Shown here piece after piece: positions 56,381-64,000 of a stretch of 64,000 nt of DNA (the first letter of the stretch is position 1; each line of letters opens with the position of its first letter). The stretch is from contig JALHOP010000002.1 in the NCBI GenBank assembly GCA_022842935.1, positions 593,227-657,226 on the forward strand, in the 5' to 3' direction. The translations under genes were made by a program, and so were the position numbers. The notes under the pieces were generated by a model, which searched no databases, had not been told where the DNA came from, and worked only from the letters and a program-made list of their open reading frames with translations. The stretch is from Myxococcota bacterium (GTDB lineage Bacteria; Myxococcota; XYA12-FULL-58-9; JALHOP01).

Positions 56381-58920
56381 TGACGCCGAACGTCGCAGGG
56401 ACCGAAGGTATGCCACGCGATGGTGTGGCGAGCACCGAACGAGAGCCGCGTCTCGGCGAGGTGCTTGAACGGGCCTGCGCACGCATCGCGCCGACCTGGC
56501 CCCTCGATCGCTTCATCGCGGTCAACCCGTTCTGGGGCTTGATCGACAAACCGCTCCCCCAAGTTGCGGCGGCGCTGGGCGCTTTGTCTGGCGCCCAGCT
56601 TCTGATGCCACGCGCTTGGTACAGGAAGGCCTACAGCGAGGGCCGGCTCCGCGATGAGCACCTTCTTGCCGCGCTCGAAACGAGCGAGGTCGACATGTCG
56701 CTCGCAACGCTTCGCGAGCTCCTCGAGCACGATGAGCCAGCAACCGTGACGCGCGCGCGTGTCGTGGACATCGTGGATGCGGAGCGTGACCTCGTGCACG
56801 CGATGCCGTGGCGAACGTTCGTAACCCAAAGTGTCAGTCAGTTCTGCGCGGGCTACTTCGACGCGGGTCAATCGCAGCTTGGTCCAGAGCGCACCGGCGG
56901 GCTCTACCAGAGCTGGAGACGGTACGCGCAGATGGACCGAAGCCCGGGTCTCCTCATGCAAGCGAGGTCGTACCGAGCGCTCGCAAGCGAGCTTCCCTCC
57001 GACGTCCACACGCTCGCCCGAACGGCGCTCGCGGCCATGGACGTTCCGCAAGACGAACACGAAAACTATCTTTGGGGTCTCTTGCTCGACCAGAACGGTT
57101 GGGCCTCATGGTGCGCATACCGGCGGTGGACGGCGCGTCTTGCGGGGTCGAGCGACGACACCATCGTGGACCTTCTCGGCATTCGCCTCGCGTGGGAGTG
57201 GATGCTCTACCGCGGTGACGCGGAGGGGGTGGCGCGCCGCTGGAAGCTCGCGATGGCGAACTGGTCGCGGCTCGACGAGGCGGCCGCGTCTTGCCGCTCG
57301 AACGACTGGGTTCTCCAACTGGCGATGGAAATCGCTTGGCGGGAGCCTGTGATTCGCGCACTCCCATCCGGTTGTCGGCAGATGCGTCCCGAGCGACCGG
57401 CGGTGCAGGCCGTCTTCTGTATCGACGTACGGTCGGAGGTCATGCGACGCGCGCTCGAGGCCGCCTCGCCGTCCGTTCAAACGCTTGGCTTCGCGGGTTT
57501 TTTCGGCGTTCCCATCGACTACCAACCGCTCGGCGCGCCGGACGCACGTCCCCAACTGCCGGGCCTCTTGGCGCCGCGTCTACGCGCCTCCGATACCGGT
57601 GTCACGCCGCAGGCGCAGGCCGAGCGGGAGCGGCATCTCACGCTCGGCGCGGCTTTTCGGTCGTTCAAGAGCGACGCGTTGTCGACGTTTACCTTCGTCG
57701 AGGCGTTCGGACTCACCTACGCTGGTAAGCTGCTTCGCGACAGCTTCGGCCTCGAGCGGTCACGGGGCGTCGAGCGCGGGGGTCTCACAGCCACGATGGA
57801 CGTGCACCGAAAGCCACGCTTGGTCGCGTCCGTGACAGGCGAGATGCTCGAAACCAGCGCGCGCTGCGAGCTCGCCGCTGGGATGCTTCGTGGGATGAGC
57901 TTGACGCGTGACTTCGCGCGCATCGTACTGCTTGCCGGTCACGGAAGTGCGACGCGAAACAACCCACACGCCGCAGGGCTCGATTGCGGAGCGTGTTGCG
58001 GGCAGACGGGCGAGGTCAACGCGCGTGTCGCTGCGGCGTTGCTCAACCAGCCGGAGGTGAGGACGGGCCTTGTTCACATGGGCATCGACATCCCAGAGAG
58101 CTGCCGCTTCGTCGCTGCGCTTCACAACACGACGACCGATGCGATCGAGCTCTTCGATGTCGACGAGGTGCCTGCATCGCATCGCGACGACCTCGACGCT
58201 CTTCGCGCCTGGCTCGGCGAGGCCGGGATTCGCGCCCGAAGCGAGCGCGCGAGCCATCTACAACTCGACGGCATCGAGCCATCGCGTCTGCACGCCGCGA
58301 TGCAGGCGCGCAGCGCAGACTGGGCCCAAGTTCGCCCTGAGTGGGGGCTCGCAAACAACGCCGCGTTCATCGTGGCCCCGCGCGAGCACTGCCGTCACCT
58401 GAACCTCGCGGGACGATCGTTCCTCCACGACTATCGGCACAAGGACGACGAAAGCTTCGGCGTTCTCGAGTTGATCATGACGGCGCCCATGGTCGTCACG
58501 CATTGGATCAACTTCCAGTATTATGCCTCGACCGTCGACAATGCCCGCTACGGCAGCGGCAACAAAGTCTTGCACAACGTCGTCGGTGGTCACCTCGGCG
58601 TCTTCGAGGGCAACAGCGGCGACCTGCGCATCGGGCTGCCCATGCAATCGCTGCACGATGGCGAGCGCTGGGTTCACACCCCGTTGCGACTCAGCGTGTT
58701 CATCGAGGCACCCCGTGTCGCCATCGAGGGTGTGTTGAAGAAACACGCTCACGTCAACGCGCTCGTCACCAACGGTTGGATCTCTCTGTTTCAGATCGAT
58801 GAGGACGAGGGCGTCATCTACGCCTTTCACGGCGGACACTGGCGTCGCCAGTCCGCTGAAGATGGTCGAAGTGGACCGCTCGCGACGAACGCGAACGCTC
58901 ACACGGAGGTGCCGCGTTGA
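56377..58920 (+). CDS. dabA: inorganic carbon transporter subunit DabA (UPF0753/DUF2309)
   Basis: 847 residues, cytoplasmic beta-carbonic-anhydrase-like partner of DabB. The zinc site is intact: Cys348 and Asp350 in FCIDVRSE, His522 in LAGHGSATRNNP, and Cys537 in GLDCGACCGQTG, close to the Cys351/Asp353/His524/Cys539 of the characterised Halothiobacillus protein (numbers from memory). Start ITPTWPLDRFIAVNPFWGL-like (APTWPLDRFIAVNPFWGL) and C-terminal DLRIGLPMQSLHDGERWVHT followed by PLRLSVFIEAP are family hallmarks. Converts CO2 to bicarbonate vectorially. ATG overlaps the dabB stop. Confidence 0.94.
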   Translation: MMTPNVAGTEGMPRDGVASTEREPRLGEVLERACARIAPTWPLDRFIAVNPFWGLIDKPLPQVAAALGALSGAQLLMPRAWYRKAYSEGRLRDEHLLAALETSEVDMSLATLRELLEHDEPATVTRARVVDIVDAERDLVHAMPWRTFVTQSVSQFCAGYFDAGQSQLGPERTGGLYQSWRRYAQMDRSPGLLMQARSYRALASELPSDVHTLARTALAAMDVPQDEHENYLWGLLLDQNGWASWCAYRRWTARLAGSSDDTIVDLLGIRLAWEWMLYRGDAEGVARRWKLAMANWSRLDEAAASCRSNDWVLQLAMEIAWREPVIRALPSGCRQMRPERPAVQAVFCIDVRSEVMRRALEAASPSVQTLGFAGFFGVPIDYQPLGAPDARPQLPGLLAPRLRASDTGVTPQAQAERERHLTLGAAFRSFKSDALSTFTFVEAFGLTYAGKLLRDSFGLERSRGVERGGLTATMDVHRKPRLVASVTGEMLETSARCELAAGMLRGMSLTRDFARIVLLAGHGSATRNNPHAAGLDCGACCGQTGEVNARVAAALLNQPEVRTGLVHMGIDIPESCRFVAALHNTTTDAIELFDVDEVPASHRDDLDALRAWLGEAGIRARSERASHLQLDGIEPSRLHAAMQARSADWAQVRPEWGLANNAAFIVAPREHCRHLNLAGRSFLHDYRHKDDESFGVLELIMTAPMVVTHWINFQYYASTVDNARYGSGNKVLHNVVGGHLGVFEGNSGDLRIGLPMQSLHDGERWVHTPLRLSVFIEAPRVAIEGVLKKHAHVNALVTNGWISLFQIDEDEGVIYAFHGGHWRRQSAEDGRSGPLATNANAHTEVPR

Positions 58921-58952
58921 CCCGGGTTCGGTCTGGTGTATGTGTTGCGCCC

Positions 58953-60161
58953 ATGCACATCACAGCGCGTCGTATTCCTTTGTTCGCCGCCGTGGCGATG
59001 TTGGCCGCGGCCTGTAACGAAACCCCGAAACCGAAAGAGCCAGCGGCGCCGCCCGCCGAACGAGCTCCGACGACAGCTCCCGCGGCCGTAAACAGCGGTG
59101 AAGGCGAAGTCAGCATCGTCGCCTGGCCGGGCTACATCGAGCGCGGCACCACCGACAAAGCCTACGACTGGGTGACCAAGTTCGAAACCGAGACGGGCTG
59201 CAAGGTGAACGTGAAGACGGCCGGCACGTCGGACGAGATGGTCGCGCTCATGAATCAGGGCGGCTACGACCTGGTCACCGCGTCGGGCGACGCATCACTG
59301 CGACTCATCGCGGGCAAGACCGTGCAGCCCATCGACACCACCAAGATCCCGAGCTACGCGAGCGTCGACGAGCGCTTGCAAAATGCGCCATGGCACACAG
59401 TCGACGGTAAGCACTACGGCGTCCCCTATCAGTGGGGTCCAAACGTGCTCGCCTACAACAGCAACGTTTTCAAGACGCCGCCGACATCGTGGTCGGTGGT
59501 CTTCGAAGAGCAGAAGCTCCCCGACGGAAAGAGCAACAAGGGTCGGGTGCAGGCTTACGACGGGCCCATCTATATCGCCGACGCGGCGATCTACTTGATG
59601 GCGAAGAAGCCAGCACTCGGCATCAAAGATCCCTACGAGCTCAACGAGGCGCAATACAACGCGGCGCTCGACCTCCTTCGCAAGCAGCGCACGCTCGTGC
59701 ATCGTTACTGGCACGACGCGAACGTGCAGGTGCAGGACTTCACCAACGAAGGCATCGTGGCCTCGAGCACCTGGCCCTTCCAGGTCAACACCCTGCAAGG
59801 CAACAAGCAGCCTATCGCGAGCACCTTCCCCACGGAAGGCGCGTCCGGTTGGGCGGACACCACGATGATGCACACCAACGCCGCGCACCCGGTGTGCGCC
59901 ATGAAGTGGATGGAGCACTCGTTGAGCCCCACGGTGCAGGGTGATGTTGCGTCGTGGTTTGGCTCGGTGCCAGCCGTGCCGAAGGCCTGCGACGGCACGC
60001 ACGAGAAGCTCGGCAAAGACGGCTGCAACACCAACGGCTTCGACAAGTTCGACCGCATCAAGTTCTGGAAGACACCGAAGGCCGAGTGCGCTTCGGAAGG
60101 CACCTGCGTACCGTACGCGCGCTGGGCGACCGACTACGTCGCCATCATGGGCAAGCGCTAA
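58953..60161 (+). CDS. ABC transporter solute-binding lipoprotein, spermidine/putrescine (PotD) type
   Basis: 402 residues from the ATG at 58953. Lipoprotein signal (LFAAVAMLAAACNE) with Cys21, then a Pro/Ala-rich linker and a PotD-type two-lobe fold: VSIVAWPGYIERGTTDKAYD, GYDLVTASGDASLRLIAGK, GVPYQWGPNVLAYNSNVF, and the C-terminal SFGSVPAV-like region (ASWFGSVPAVPKACDG) with a Cys pair. The ligand is probably a polyamine or other small cationic/organic molecule. No permease or ATPase gene is adjacent, so it would work with components encoded elsewhere. Follows dabA by 32 bases but is followed by its own hairpin. Confidence 0.88.
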   Translation: MHITARRIPLFAAVAMLAAACNETPKPKEPAAPPAERAPTTAPAAVNSGEGEVSIVAWPGYIERGTTDKAYDWVTKFETETGCKVNVKTAGTSDEMVALMNQGGYDLVTASGDASLRLIAGKTVQPIDTTKIPSYASVDERLQNAPWHTVDGKHYGVPYQWGPNVLAYNSNVFKTPPTSWSVVFEEQKLPDGKSNKGRVQAYDGPIYIADAAIYLMAKKPALGIKDPYELNEAQYNAALDLLRKQRTLVHRYWHDANVQVQDFTNEGIVASSTWPFQVNTLQGNKQPIASTFPTEGASGWADTTMMHTNAAHPVCAMKWMEHSLSPTVQGDVASWFGSVPAVPKACDGTHEKLGKDGCNTNGFDKFDRIKFWKTPKAECASEGTCVPYARWATDYVAIMGKR

Positions 60162-60170
60162 ACTCTTGCG

Positions 60171-60205
60171 GCTCGACCGCGCGATCGAAGGTTGCGCGGT
60201 CGAGC
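60171..60205 (+). terminator. hairpin after the solute-binding protein gene
   Basis: Perfect 12-bp stem GCTCGACCGCGC / GCGCGGTCGAGC with an 11-base loop, 9 bases after the stop. No T-run, so the terminator call rests on stem strength and position. Confidence 0.55.
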
Positions 60206-60320
60206 GTGGCCCGTGAAATAAGTCCCCGAACCGGCCGGCTACATCCTCGGCGTTCCACTTGGCAATTTGCCAGACGCACTCGTCCTTGCGAAAGCCTTGG
60301 ACGTTGACTCGTTGTTCGGT

Positions 60321-60352
60321 ACCAGATTGGGGCGCGACCAGATTGGGCCGCG
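60321..60352 (+). repeat. tandem 16-base direct repeat upstream of the FAS1 lipoprotein gene
   Basis: ACCAGATTGGGGCGCG at 60321-60336 is followed without gap by ACCAGATTGGGCCGCG at 60337-60352, 15 of 16 bases identical. It lies 16 bases before the ATG at 60369 and 3 bases before the ribosome site GAGGAG. Could be an operator pair or a slipped duplication. Confidence 0.6.
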
Positions 60353-60368
60353 GTCGAGGAGATGCAGC

Positions 60369-61367
60369 ATGGTTTTCATCGAAGCAAGGCGAGCGGTTCA
60401 CCTTCCACGCTATCTTGCCCTAGCGGCCATGCTGATCGTTGTCGCGGCCTGCGGTAGCAACGACAATGAAGGAGACGGCACGAACAAATCCGATGGTGAC
60501 GGCGATCAAGTCAGCGGCACCAAGAACATCATCGAAACGGCACAAGCGGACAGCCGCTTCAGCGTTCTCGTGGAAGCGCTGACCGCCGCCGATCTTGTCG
60601 ACGCATTAAGCGCGCCTGGTGCGATGACAGTGTTTGCCCCCACGAATGATGCATTCACAGCTTTGCTGAGCGAGTTGGGCCTTGCAAAGACCGAACTGCT
60701 GAACAACAAACCGTTTCTCACCGCGGTGCTTAACTACCACGTACTTTCCGCCCGCTTGCCAAAGGTCAGCGTACCCATCGGCGAGGCAATCACGCCACTC
60801 GCTGGAGGGTTTTTCAAGATCGACGCGGTTGGTGCGGACCTCGTCGCTAACGATGGCCGCAATCGGAAGTCGACCATCATCATCGCGGACCTGGATGCTG
60901 AAAATGGAGTGCTCCATGCCGTCGACAAGGTGCTTTTGCCGGCCGACAAGAACATCGTTCAAACCCTGCAAGCACGTGCGGATTGCACTGTCCTTGTCGA
61001 AGCGGTGATCGCTGCCGACTTGGTCACGACCTTCTCAGCTCCCGGCCCCTTGACGGTGTTTGCGCCCACCGACGAGGCATTCGCGAGTCTGTTGGCCGAA
61101 TTGAATGTCACCAAGACACAGCTGCTCGCCAACGAGACGCTGCTCACCGATGTGCTCACCTATCACGCCGTCGACGGTCTGTTCCTCAAGGCCGACGTAC
61201 CCGTGGGGCAAGCCGTTACAACACGGCATGGCGATAGTTTGACCGTTAGCGCTGGGTTCGTCATCAGCGACACGCGTGGACGCACCGCGAACATCGGCTC
61301 AACCGACGTCATCGCCACGAACGGTGTGATTCACTTGATCGACAAGGTGATCTTGCCACTACCTTGA
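60369..61367 (+). CDS. lipoprotein with two fasciclin (FAS1) domains
   Basis: 332 residues from the ATG at 60369, preceded by GAGGAG. Lipoprotein signal (LALAAMLIVVAACGS) with Cys28, an acidic Gly/Asp/Asn linker, then two FAS1 repeats at about 55-195 and 196-332. Each has the H1 motif (GAMTVFAPTNDAFTALL; GPLTVFAPTDEAFASLL), the YH motif (LNYHVLSARL; LTYHAVDGLF) and the C-terminal GVLHAVDKVLLP / GVIHLIDKVILP. FAS1 proteins mediate adhesion or bind surfaces and ligands outside the cell. Overlaps the stop of the converging flavoenzyme fragment by nine bases. Confidence 0.92.
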   Translation: MVFIEARRAVHLPRYLALAAMLIVVAACGSNDNEGDGTNKSDGDGDQVSGTKNIIETAQADSRFSVLVEALTAADLVDALSAPGAMTVFAPTNDAFTALLSELGLAKTELLNNKPFLTAVLNYHVLSARLPKVSVPIGEAITPLAGGFFKIDAVGADLVANDGRNRKSTIIIADLDAENGVLHAVDKVLLPADKNIVQTLQARADCTVLVEAVIAADLVTTFSAPGPLTVFAPTDEAFASLLAELNVTKTQLLANETLLTDVLTYHAVDGLFLKADVPVGQAVTTRHGDSLTVSAGFVISDTRGRTANIGSTDVIATNGVIHLIDKVILPLP

Positions 61368-61728
61368 AGCAGCGCCTTGGGCGAGAGTCTTCCCGGGCCC
61401 GCCAGAAGACAGGCGCGGATAGTCCACGTACCCTTCCCGCCCGCGCGTGTAGAGCGTCGCGGTGTCGACCGGATTGAGCGCGGCCTGCTCGGCCAGTCGC
61501 GCTGGTAGATCGGGGTTCGCGAGGAAGGTGCGCCCGAAGGTGATCGCGTCCGCCATACCGGACGCAAGAGCTGCTTCGGCGCGCGGGCCATCGTAGTCGC
61601 TATTGAGAACCAGCGTGCCACGATACGCATCACGGACATGCGGCGCCACCGGGCGGACCGTGGGCTTGTCGCGAGTGCCGTCTGGCGGCGGCTCGCGCAA
61701 CTCGAGGAACGCGAGACCGAAGCCGTCG
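61359..61728 (-). pseudogene. C-terminal fragment of an Old Yellow Enzyme-family flavin reductase, cut by IS66
   Basis: About 123 codons of the C-terminal part of an OYE/NemA-type ene-reductase (TIM barrel, FMN). Diagnostic segments are GFGLAFLELREP at the upstream end, RGTLVLNSDYDGPRAEAALA, GMADAITFGRTFLANPDLPA and YTRGREGYVDYP. The frame runs straight into the left inverted repeat of the IS66 element at 61729, so the N-terminal two thirds have been separated and should lie beyond the window's right edge. The fragment has no promoter or start of its own and is presumably non-functional. Confidence 0.85.
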
Positions 61729-61742
61729 GTAACCGTCCGGCC
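61729..61742 (+). repeat. left terminal inverted repeat of the IS66 element
   Basis: GTAACCGTCCGGCC, identical to the complement of the right end at 63987-64000. Begins with GTAA as is usual for IS66-family ends. Similarity beyond the first 14 bases is patchy. Confidence 0.92.
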
Positions 61743-61756
61743 GTCGATGTCTTGAG

Positions 61757-63205
61757 CTAGGCGGCGCGAGCCCGCAGCCAGTTGCCGGGCAGCAGTTCAT
61801 CGAGCCTCTGAGCGGGGTGATCCTGGACGCGAGCGACTACGTCGCTGAGGTAGGCGAACGGGTTGATGGCGCGCGCCTCGCATGTCGCAACCAGCGTGTA
61901 GAGGCCGGCGATGTTCGTGCCGGCGTCGACGTCGCCAACAAACAGGTAGTTCTTGCGCCCCAGCGCGACGCGCCGAAGCGAGCGCTCCGAGGCGTTGTTG
62001 TCGAGCGGGATGCACGCGTTGTCGAGGAAGCGCCCGAGCTCATCCCACTGGCCGAGGCCGTAGCGGATCGCGGTGCTGATCGGGCTCTTGGGCGGATGGC
62101 GCACGCGTTCGCGGTCAAGCCAGGCCTTGAGCTGCTTGCGTGCCGCAGCGGACTTCTTTCGCCGAAGCTTCAGATGAGCTGGCGTCCGTGCAATCTTCTT
62201 GTCCGCCGCCTCACGCTCGACGCGATACAGGGCGAGAATGAGGTTGATCGCCTCCTGAGCCACTGGTCCGGTAGCAAGCGCCTCGTGAAAGTAGCGGCGC
62301 AAGTGTGCGTGGCACGCCGCGCGTCTGCGGCTCGAGACCTCAGCCACTGCGTTGTAGCCGCTATAGCCGTCAACCAGAAGGTCACCCTCCGTGCCTTCGA
62401 GCAAGCGCTTTGGCGTCTCGCCGCTGCGGTCCGCGGCGTAGACGTACGCGACGTCGGTGTCGCCGTTGTCGTCCGCCGCAACGAACGTCCACATGAAGCC
62501 GTTCTTGGCTTTGCCCGCGCCGTCGTTCTGCATGCGCAGCCGCGTCTCGTCGGCTTGGACCACGGGCCGCGCGCAGACCTGATCGAGTAGTCGCGCGGAT
62601 AACGGGCGCGTGATTTCGGATGCCCGGTGCAGCAGCTCATTCATCGTCGAGCGCTTCAGTGGAAAGCCCTGGCGCGCGAAATCTTTCTCGATGCGATAGA
62701 GCGGCGTGTGGTCGGCACACTTGGCGACCGCCAAATGCGCGAGGAGGCTCGCGCCATAGCGGCCTTTTTCGATGACCTTAGGCGCTCCCGGTGCGGTTAC
62801 AACGTAGTCGCCGCAGCCGCAGCGCAGCACCTCTTGCACGTGCTCATGCCGAACGAATCGAGCGGGCACGAACTCGAACACGACGCTCGAGCGGCCTTTG
62901 CCGATGGGGCGCAGCTTCGCGTTGCCGCAGGCCGGGCACGTGCGCTGCGCCTCGGGGACTTTGTGATCGGTCCTCAAAGTTTGAATTTCAGTCTTACTCC
63001 GCGCATTGGCGCGGCGACTCGCCAGGCGTTGGTCGGTCGGAACGGGCGTGCTCACGTTCGGGCCCGGCATCTTGATGCGCTCGCTCTTCGGGCCGATGTG
63101 CGCCTTCTTGATCTGCGCGAGCTCGTGCTCGACCTTCGCGAGCTTGTTCATTAGCTCGACGACGACACCCGAAAGCACGCACTCATGATCGACCGGCGGC
63201 ACCAC
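61757..63205 (-). CDS. tnpC: IS66 family transposase TnpC
   Basis: 482-residue DDE transposase, full length for IS66. An N-terminal Leu-zipper-like helix (VVELMNKLAKVEHELAQIKK) with KKAHIGPKSER is followed by a zinc-binding CPACGNAKLRP and RCGCGDYV. The catalytic core has Asp in VVQADETRLRM (near 217), Asp in LLVDGYSGYNAV (near 277) and Glu in NNASERSLRRVALGRKN (near 405). A C-terminal segment LVATCEARAINPFAYLSDVV completes the family. No frameshift seen, so probably active. Twelve bases separate it from tnpB. Confidence 0.95.
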   Translation of the reverse strand: MVPPVDHECVLSGVVVELMNKLAKVEHELAQIKKAHIGPKSERIKMPGPNVSTPVPTDQRLASRRANARSKTEIQTLRTDHKVPEAQRTCPACGNAKLRPIGKGRSSVVFEFVPARFVRHEHVQEVLRCGCGDYVVTAPGAPKVIEKGRYGASLLAHLAVAKCADHTPLYRIEKDFARQGFPLKRSTMNELLHRASEITRPLSARLLDQVCARPVVQADETRLRMQNDGAGKAKNGFMWTFVAADDNGDTDVAYVYAADRSGETPKRLLEGTEGDLLVDGYSGYNAVAEVSSRRRAACHAHLRRYFHEALATGPVAQEAINLILALYRVEREAADKKIARTPAHLKLRRKKSAAARKQLKAWLDRERVRHPPKSPISTAIRYGLGQWDELGRFLDNACIPLDNNASERSLRRVALGRKNYLFVGDVDAGTNIAGLYTLVATCEARAINPFAYLSDVVARVQDHPAQRLDELLPGNWLRARAA

Positions 63206-63217
63206 ACGGAGCTTGGA

Positions 63218-63595
63218 TCACGTCGGCGAGTTTGTGTCGATCCCCAAAGTTTCAGGCTGCCAGCGCGCCAGGCGCTTGGCGTTCAGATCGATGCCGTCGA
63301 GGAGCATCGCGAGCTGCGCGGGCTCCATCTCGACGCGCGTCCGGCTCGTATCGAGCGCGGGAAGCTGAAACCGACCGCGCTCGAGGCGCTTGAAGTAAAC
63401 GACGTAGCCGTTACGGTCCCAGAACAAGATCTTGAGCTTGTCGCGCGTCTTTCCGACGAAGACGAAGAGGTGGCCTTCGTCGGGGTTCTTCTTGAGGGTG
63501 TTCTCGACGACGGCGCGCAGGCCGTCGATGCCGTTGCGCATGTCGACGAGGCCTGTCGCAAAGTAGATTTTCACACTTGGAGGAAGCCCCAACAT
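63218..63595 (-). CDS. tnpB: IS66 accessory protein TnpB (Orf2)
   Basis: 125 residues, normal for IS66 Orf2. Family signature KIYFATGLVDMRNGIDGLRA, FVGKTRDKLKILFWDRNGYV and FKRLERGRFQLP. Needed for transposition with TnpA and TnpC, but its biochemical role is unclear. The ATG overlaps the tnpA stop as ATGA, so translation is coupled. Confidence 0.95.
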   Translation of the reverse strand: MLGLPPSVKIYFATGLVDMRNGIDGLRAVVENTLKKNPDEGHLFVFVGKTRDKLKILFWDRNGYVVYFKRLERGRFQLPALDTSRTRVEMEPAQLAMLLDGIDLNAKRLARWQPETLGIDTNSPT

Positions 63596-63921
63596 CAGCT
63601 GCCCTCGAGCACGGCAACGACACGCGCGAAGGCTTCCTCATCGAAGCCGCGACCGACTTTCACGATGTGACCCGTGCGCAAGAACACTGCGACAGGCTCG
63701 CCGCGCGTCTGCCGCGATGGCGGAGTGACCTGCACCGGGAGCAGCGCCATCGCCGTCGATTTGGCCGCTGGCTTCCCTGAGCCTTCAAGCTTCTTGCGCC
63801 ACCAGTAGATGCGCTGCGGCACAAGGCCCCGCTCGCGTGCGAACTGCTCGATGGATAAACCGCTCTTGCGCCAAGCGCTGATGGCGCCGCGCGCCTCGTG
63901 CTCCGACCAACGTGCTCGCAT
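63595..63921 (-). CDS. tnpA: IS66 accessory protein TnpA (Orf1)
   Basis: 108 residues with an N-terminal helix-turn-helix (GAISAWRKSGLSIEQFARER, then GLVPQRIYWWRKKL) typical of IS66/IS3-like Orf1 DNA-binding proteins, and a C-terminal beta segment (VAVFLRTGHIVKVGRGFDEE). Likely contacts the element ends. First gene of the tnpABC operon; about 80 bases lie between its start and the right inverted repeat. Confidence 0.93.
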   Translation of the reverse strand: MRARWSEHEARGAISAWRKSGLSIEQFARERGLVPQRIYWWRKKLEGSGKPAAKSTAMALLPVQVTPPSRQTRGEPVAVFLRTGHIVKVGRGFDEEAFARVVAVLEGS

Positions 63922-63986
63922 TCACTTCCCAAAGTTTGAGTGCGAGCAAAGATCTCCTATCCCGCTAGCCGATTGCAGGGATCCGT

Positions 63987-64000
63987 GGCCGGACGGTTAC
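63987..64000 (-). repeat. right terminal inverted repeat of the IS66 element
   Basis: GGCCGGACGGTTAC, the exact complement of the left end at 61729-61742. Ends on the final base of the window, so the right flank and its target duplication are not visible. Confidence 0.92.

Larger units (their letters stand above)
61729..64000 (-). mobile_element. complete IS66-family insertion sequence
   Basis: 2,272-bp element bounded by 14-base perfect terminal inverted repeats (GTAACCGTCCGGCC at the left and its complement at the right, ending on the last base of the window) and carrying the full IS66 set tnpA, tnpB and tnpC on the minus strand. It interrupts an Old Yellow Enzyme-type gene. Intact frames and perfect repeats suggest a recent insertion. 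IS66 elements make 8-bp target duplications; the left flank copy would be AGCCGTCG at 61721-61728. Confidence 0.93.

Overview
The window is GC-rich DNA with strong G/C preference at third codon positions, densely packed on both strands. It looks like a chromosomal segment of a myxobacterium-like bacterium (Myxococcota or a relative). The clues are an FHA-domain sigma-54 activator, many Cys-anchored lipoproteins, a Cys-rich secreted protein ending in a MYXO-CTERM-like tail, a propionyl-CoA-type carboxylase cluster, and many Pro/Ala-rich proteins of no recognised family. Most of it is ordinary housekeeping and accessory chromosome. No tRNA, rRNA, CRISPR array or prophage was seen. The only mobile element found is an IS66-family insertion at the right edge.

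Layout. 1-6.4 kb: clpS-clpA (leftward, clpA cut by the edge), a membrane class III nucleotide cyclase, and a Prc-type tail-specific protease. 6.5-20.2 kb: cell-envelope and unknown proteins, a TetR regulator, a TPR lipoprotein, leuS with a coupled small gene, a HerA/YjgR-type ATPase, and the secreted MYXO-CTERM-like protein. 20.3-25.6 kb: an LpxR-like lipid A deacylase, 3-hydroxybutyrate dehydrogenase, an alpha/beta hydrolase, the FHA/sigma-54 activator, and a Crp-like regulator with a dyad-rich upstream region. 25.6-36 kb: a zinc-finger anti-sigma-like membrane protein, a sarcosine/dimethylglycine dehydrogenase-type flavoenzyme, a HAD phosphatase, a DEAD-box helicase, a run of small unknown genes, an ArsR relic and an unusual DNA-methylase-like enzyme. 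36.2-39.9 kb: a three-gene biotin-dependent acyl-CoA carboxylase operon (carboxyltransferase, biotin carboxylase, biotin carrier). 40-48.7 kb: hydrolase, membrane enzymes, cstA-ybdD and a heme-motif protein. 48.8-49.9 kb: a Pro/Gly-rich miniprotein and a chain of four tiny ORFs linked by GTGA overlaps. 49.9-52.9 kb: eutB-eutC-eutL. 53-58.9 kb: an RNA methyltransferase, then a LysR regulator divergent from dabB-dabA (inorganic-carbon uptake). 58.9-61.4 kb: a lone solute-binding lipoprotein and a two-FAS1 lipoprotein. 61.4-64 kb: an Old Yellow Enzyme gene cut by a complete IS66 element whose right inverted repeat ends on the last base of the window.

How the genes work together. ClpS/ClpA form the N-end-rule degradation pair. 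The carboxylase trio makes one biotin-dependent enzyme, probably in propionate or acyl-CoA metabolism. EutBC splits ethanolamine with adenosylcobalamin, and EutL is a microcompartment shell protein found here without other shell genes. DabAB takes up inorganic carbon, which could supply bicarbonate to carboxylases (inference). CstA/YbdD import pyruvate or peptides during starvation. The points most worth a second look are the GTGA-chained mini-ORFs, the reduced eutBCL unit, the interlocking inverted repeats before the TetR gene, the dyad-rich promoter of the Crp-like gene, and the methyltransferase with SMPD at the usual catalytic-motif position. I did not find a clear multi-gene system that I could call new.
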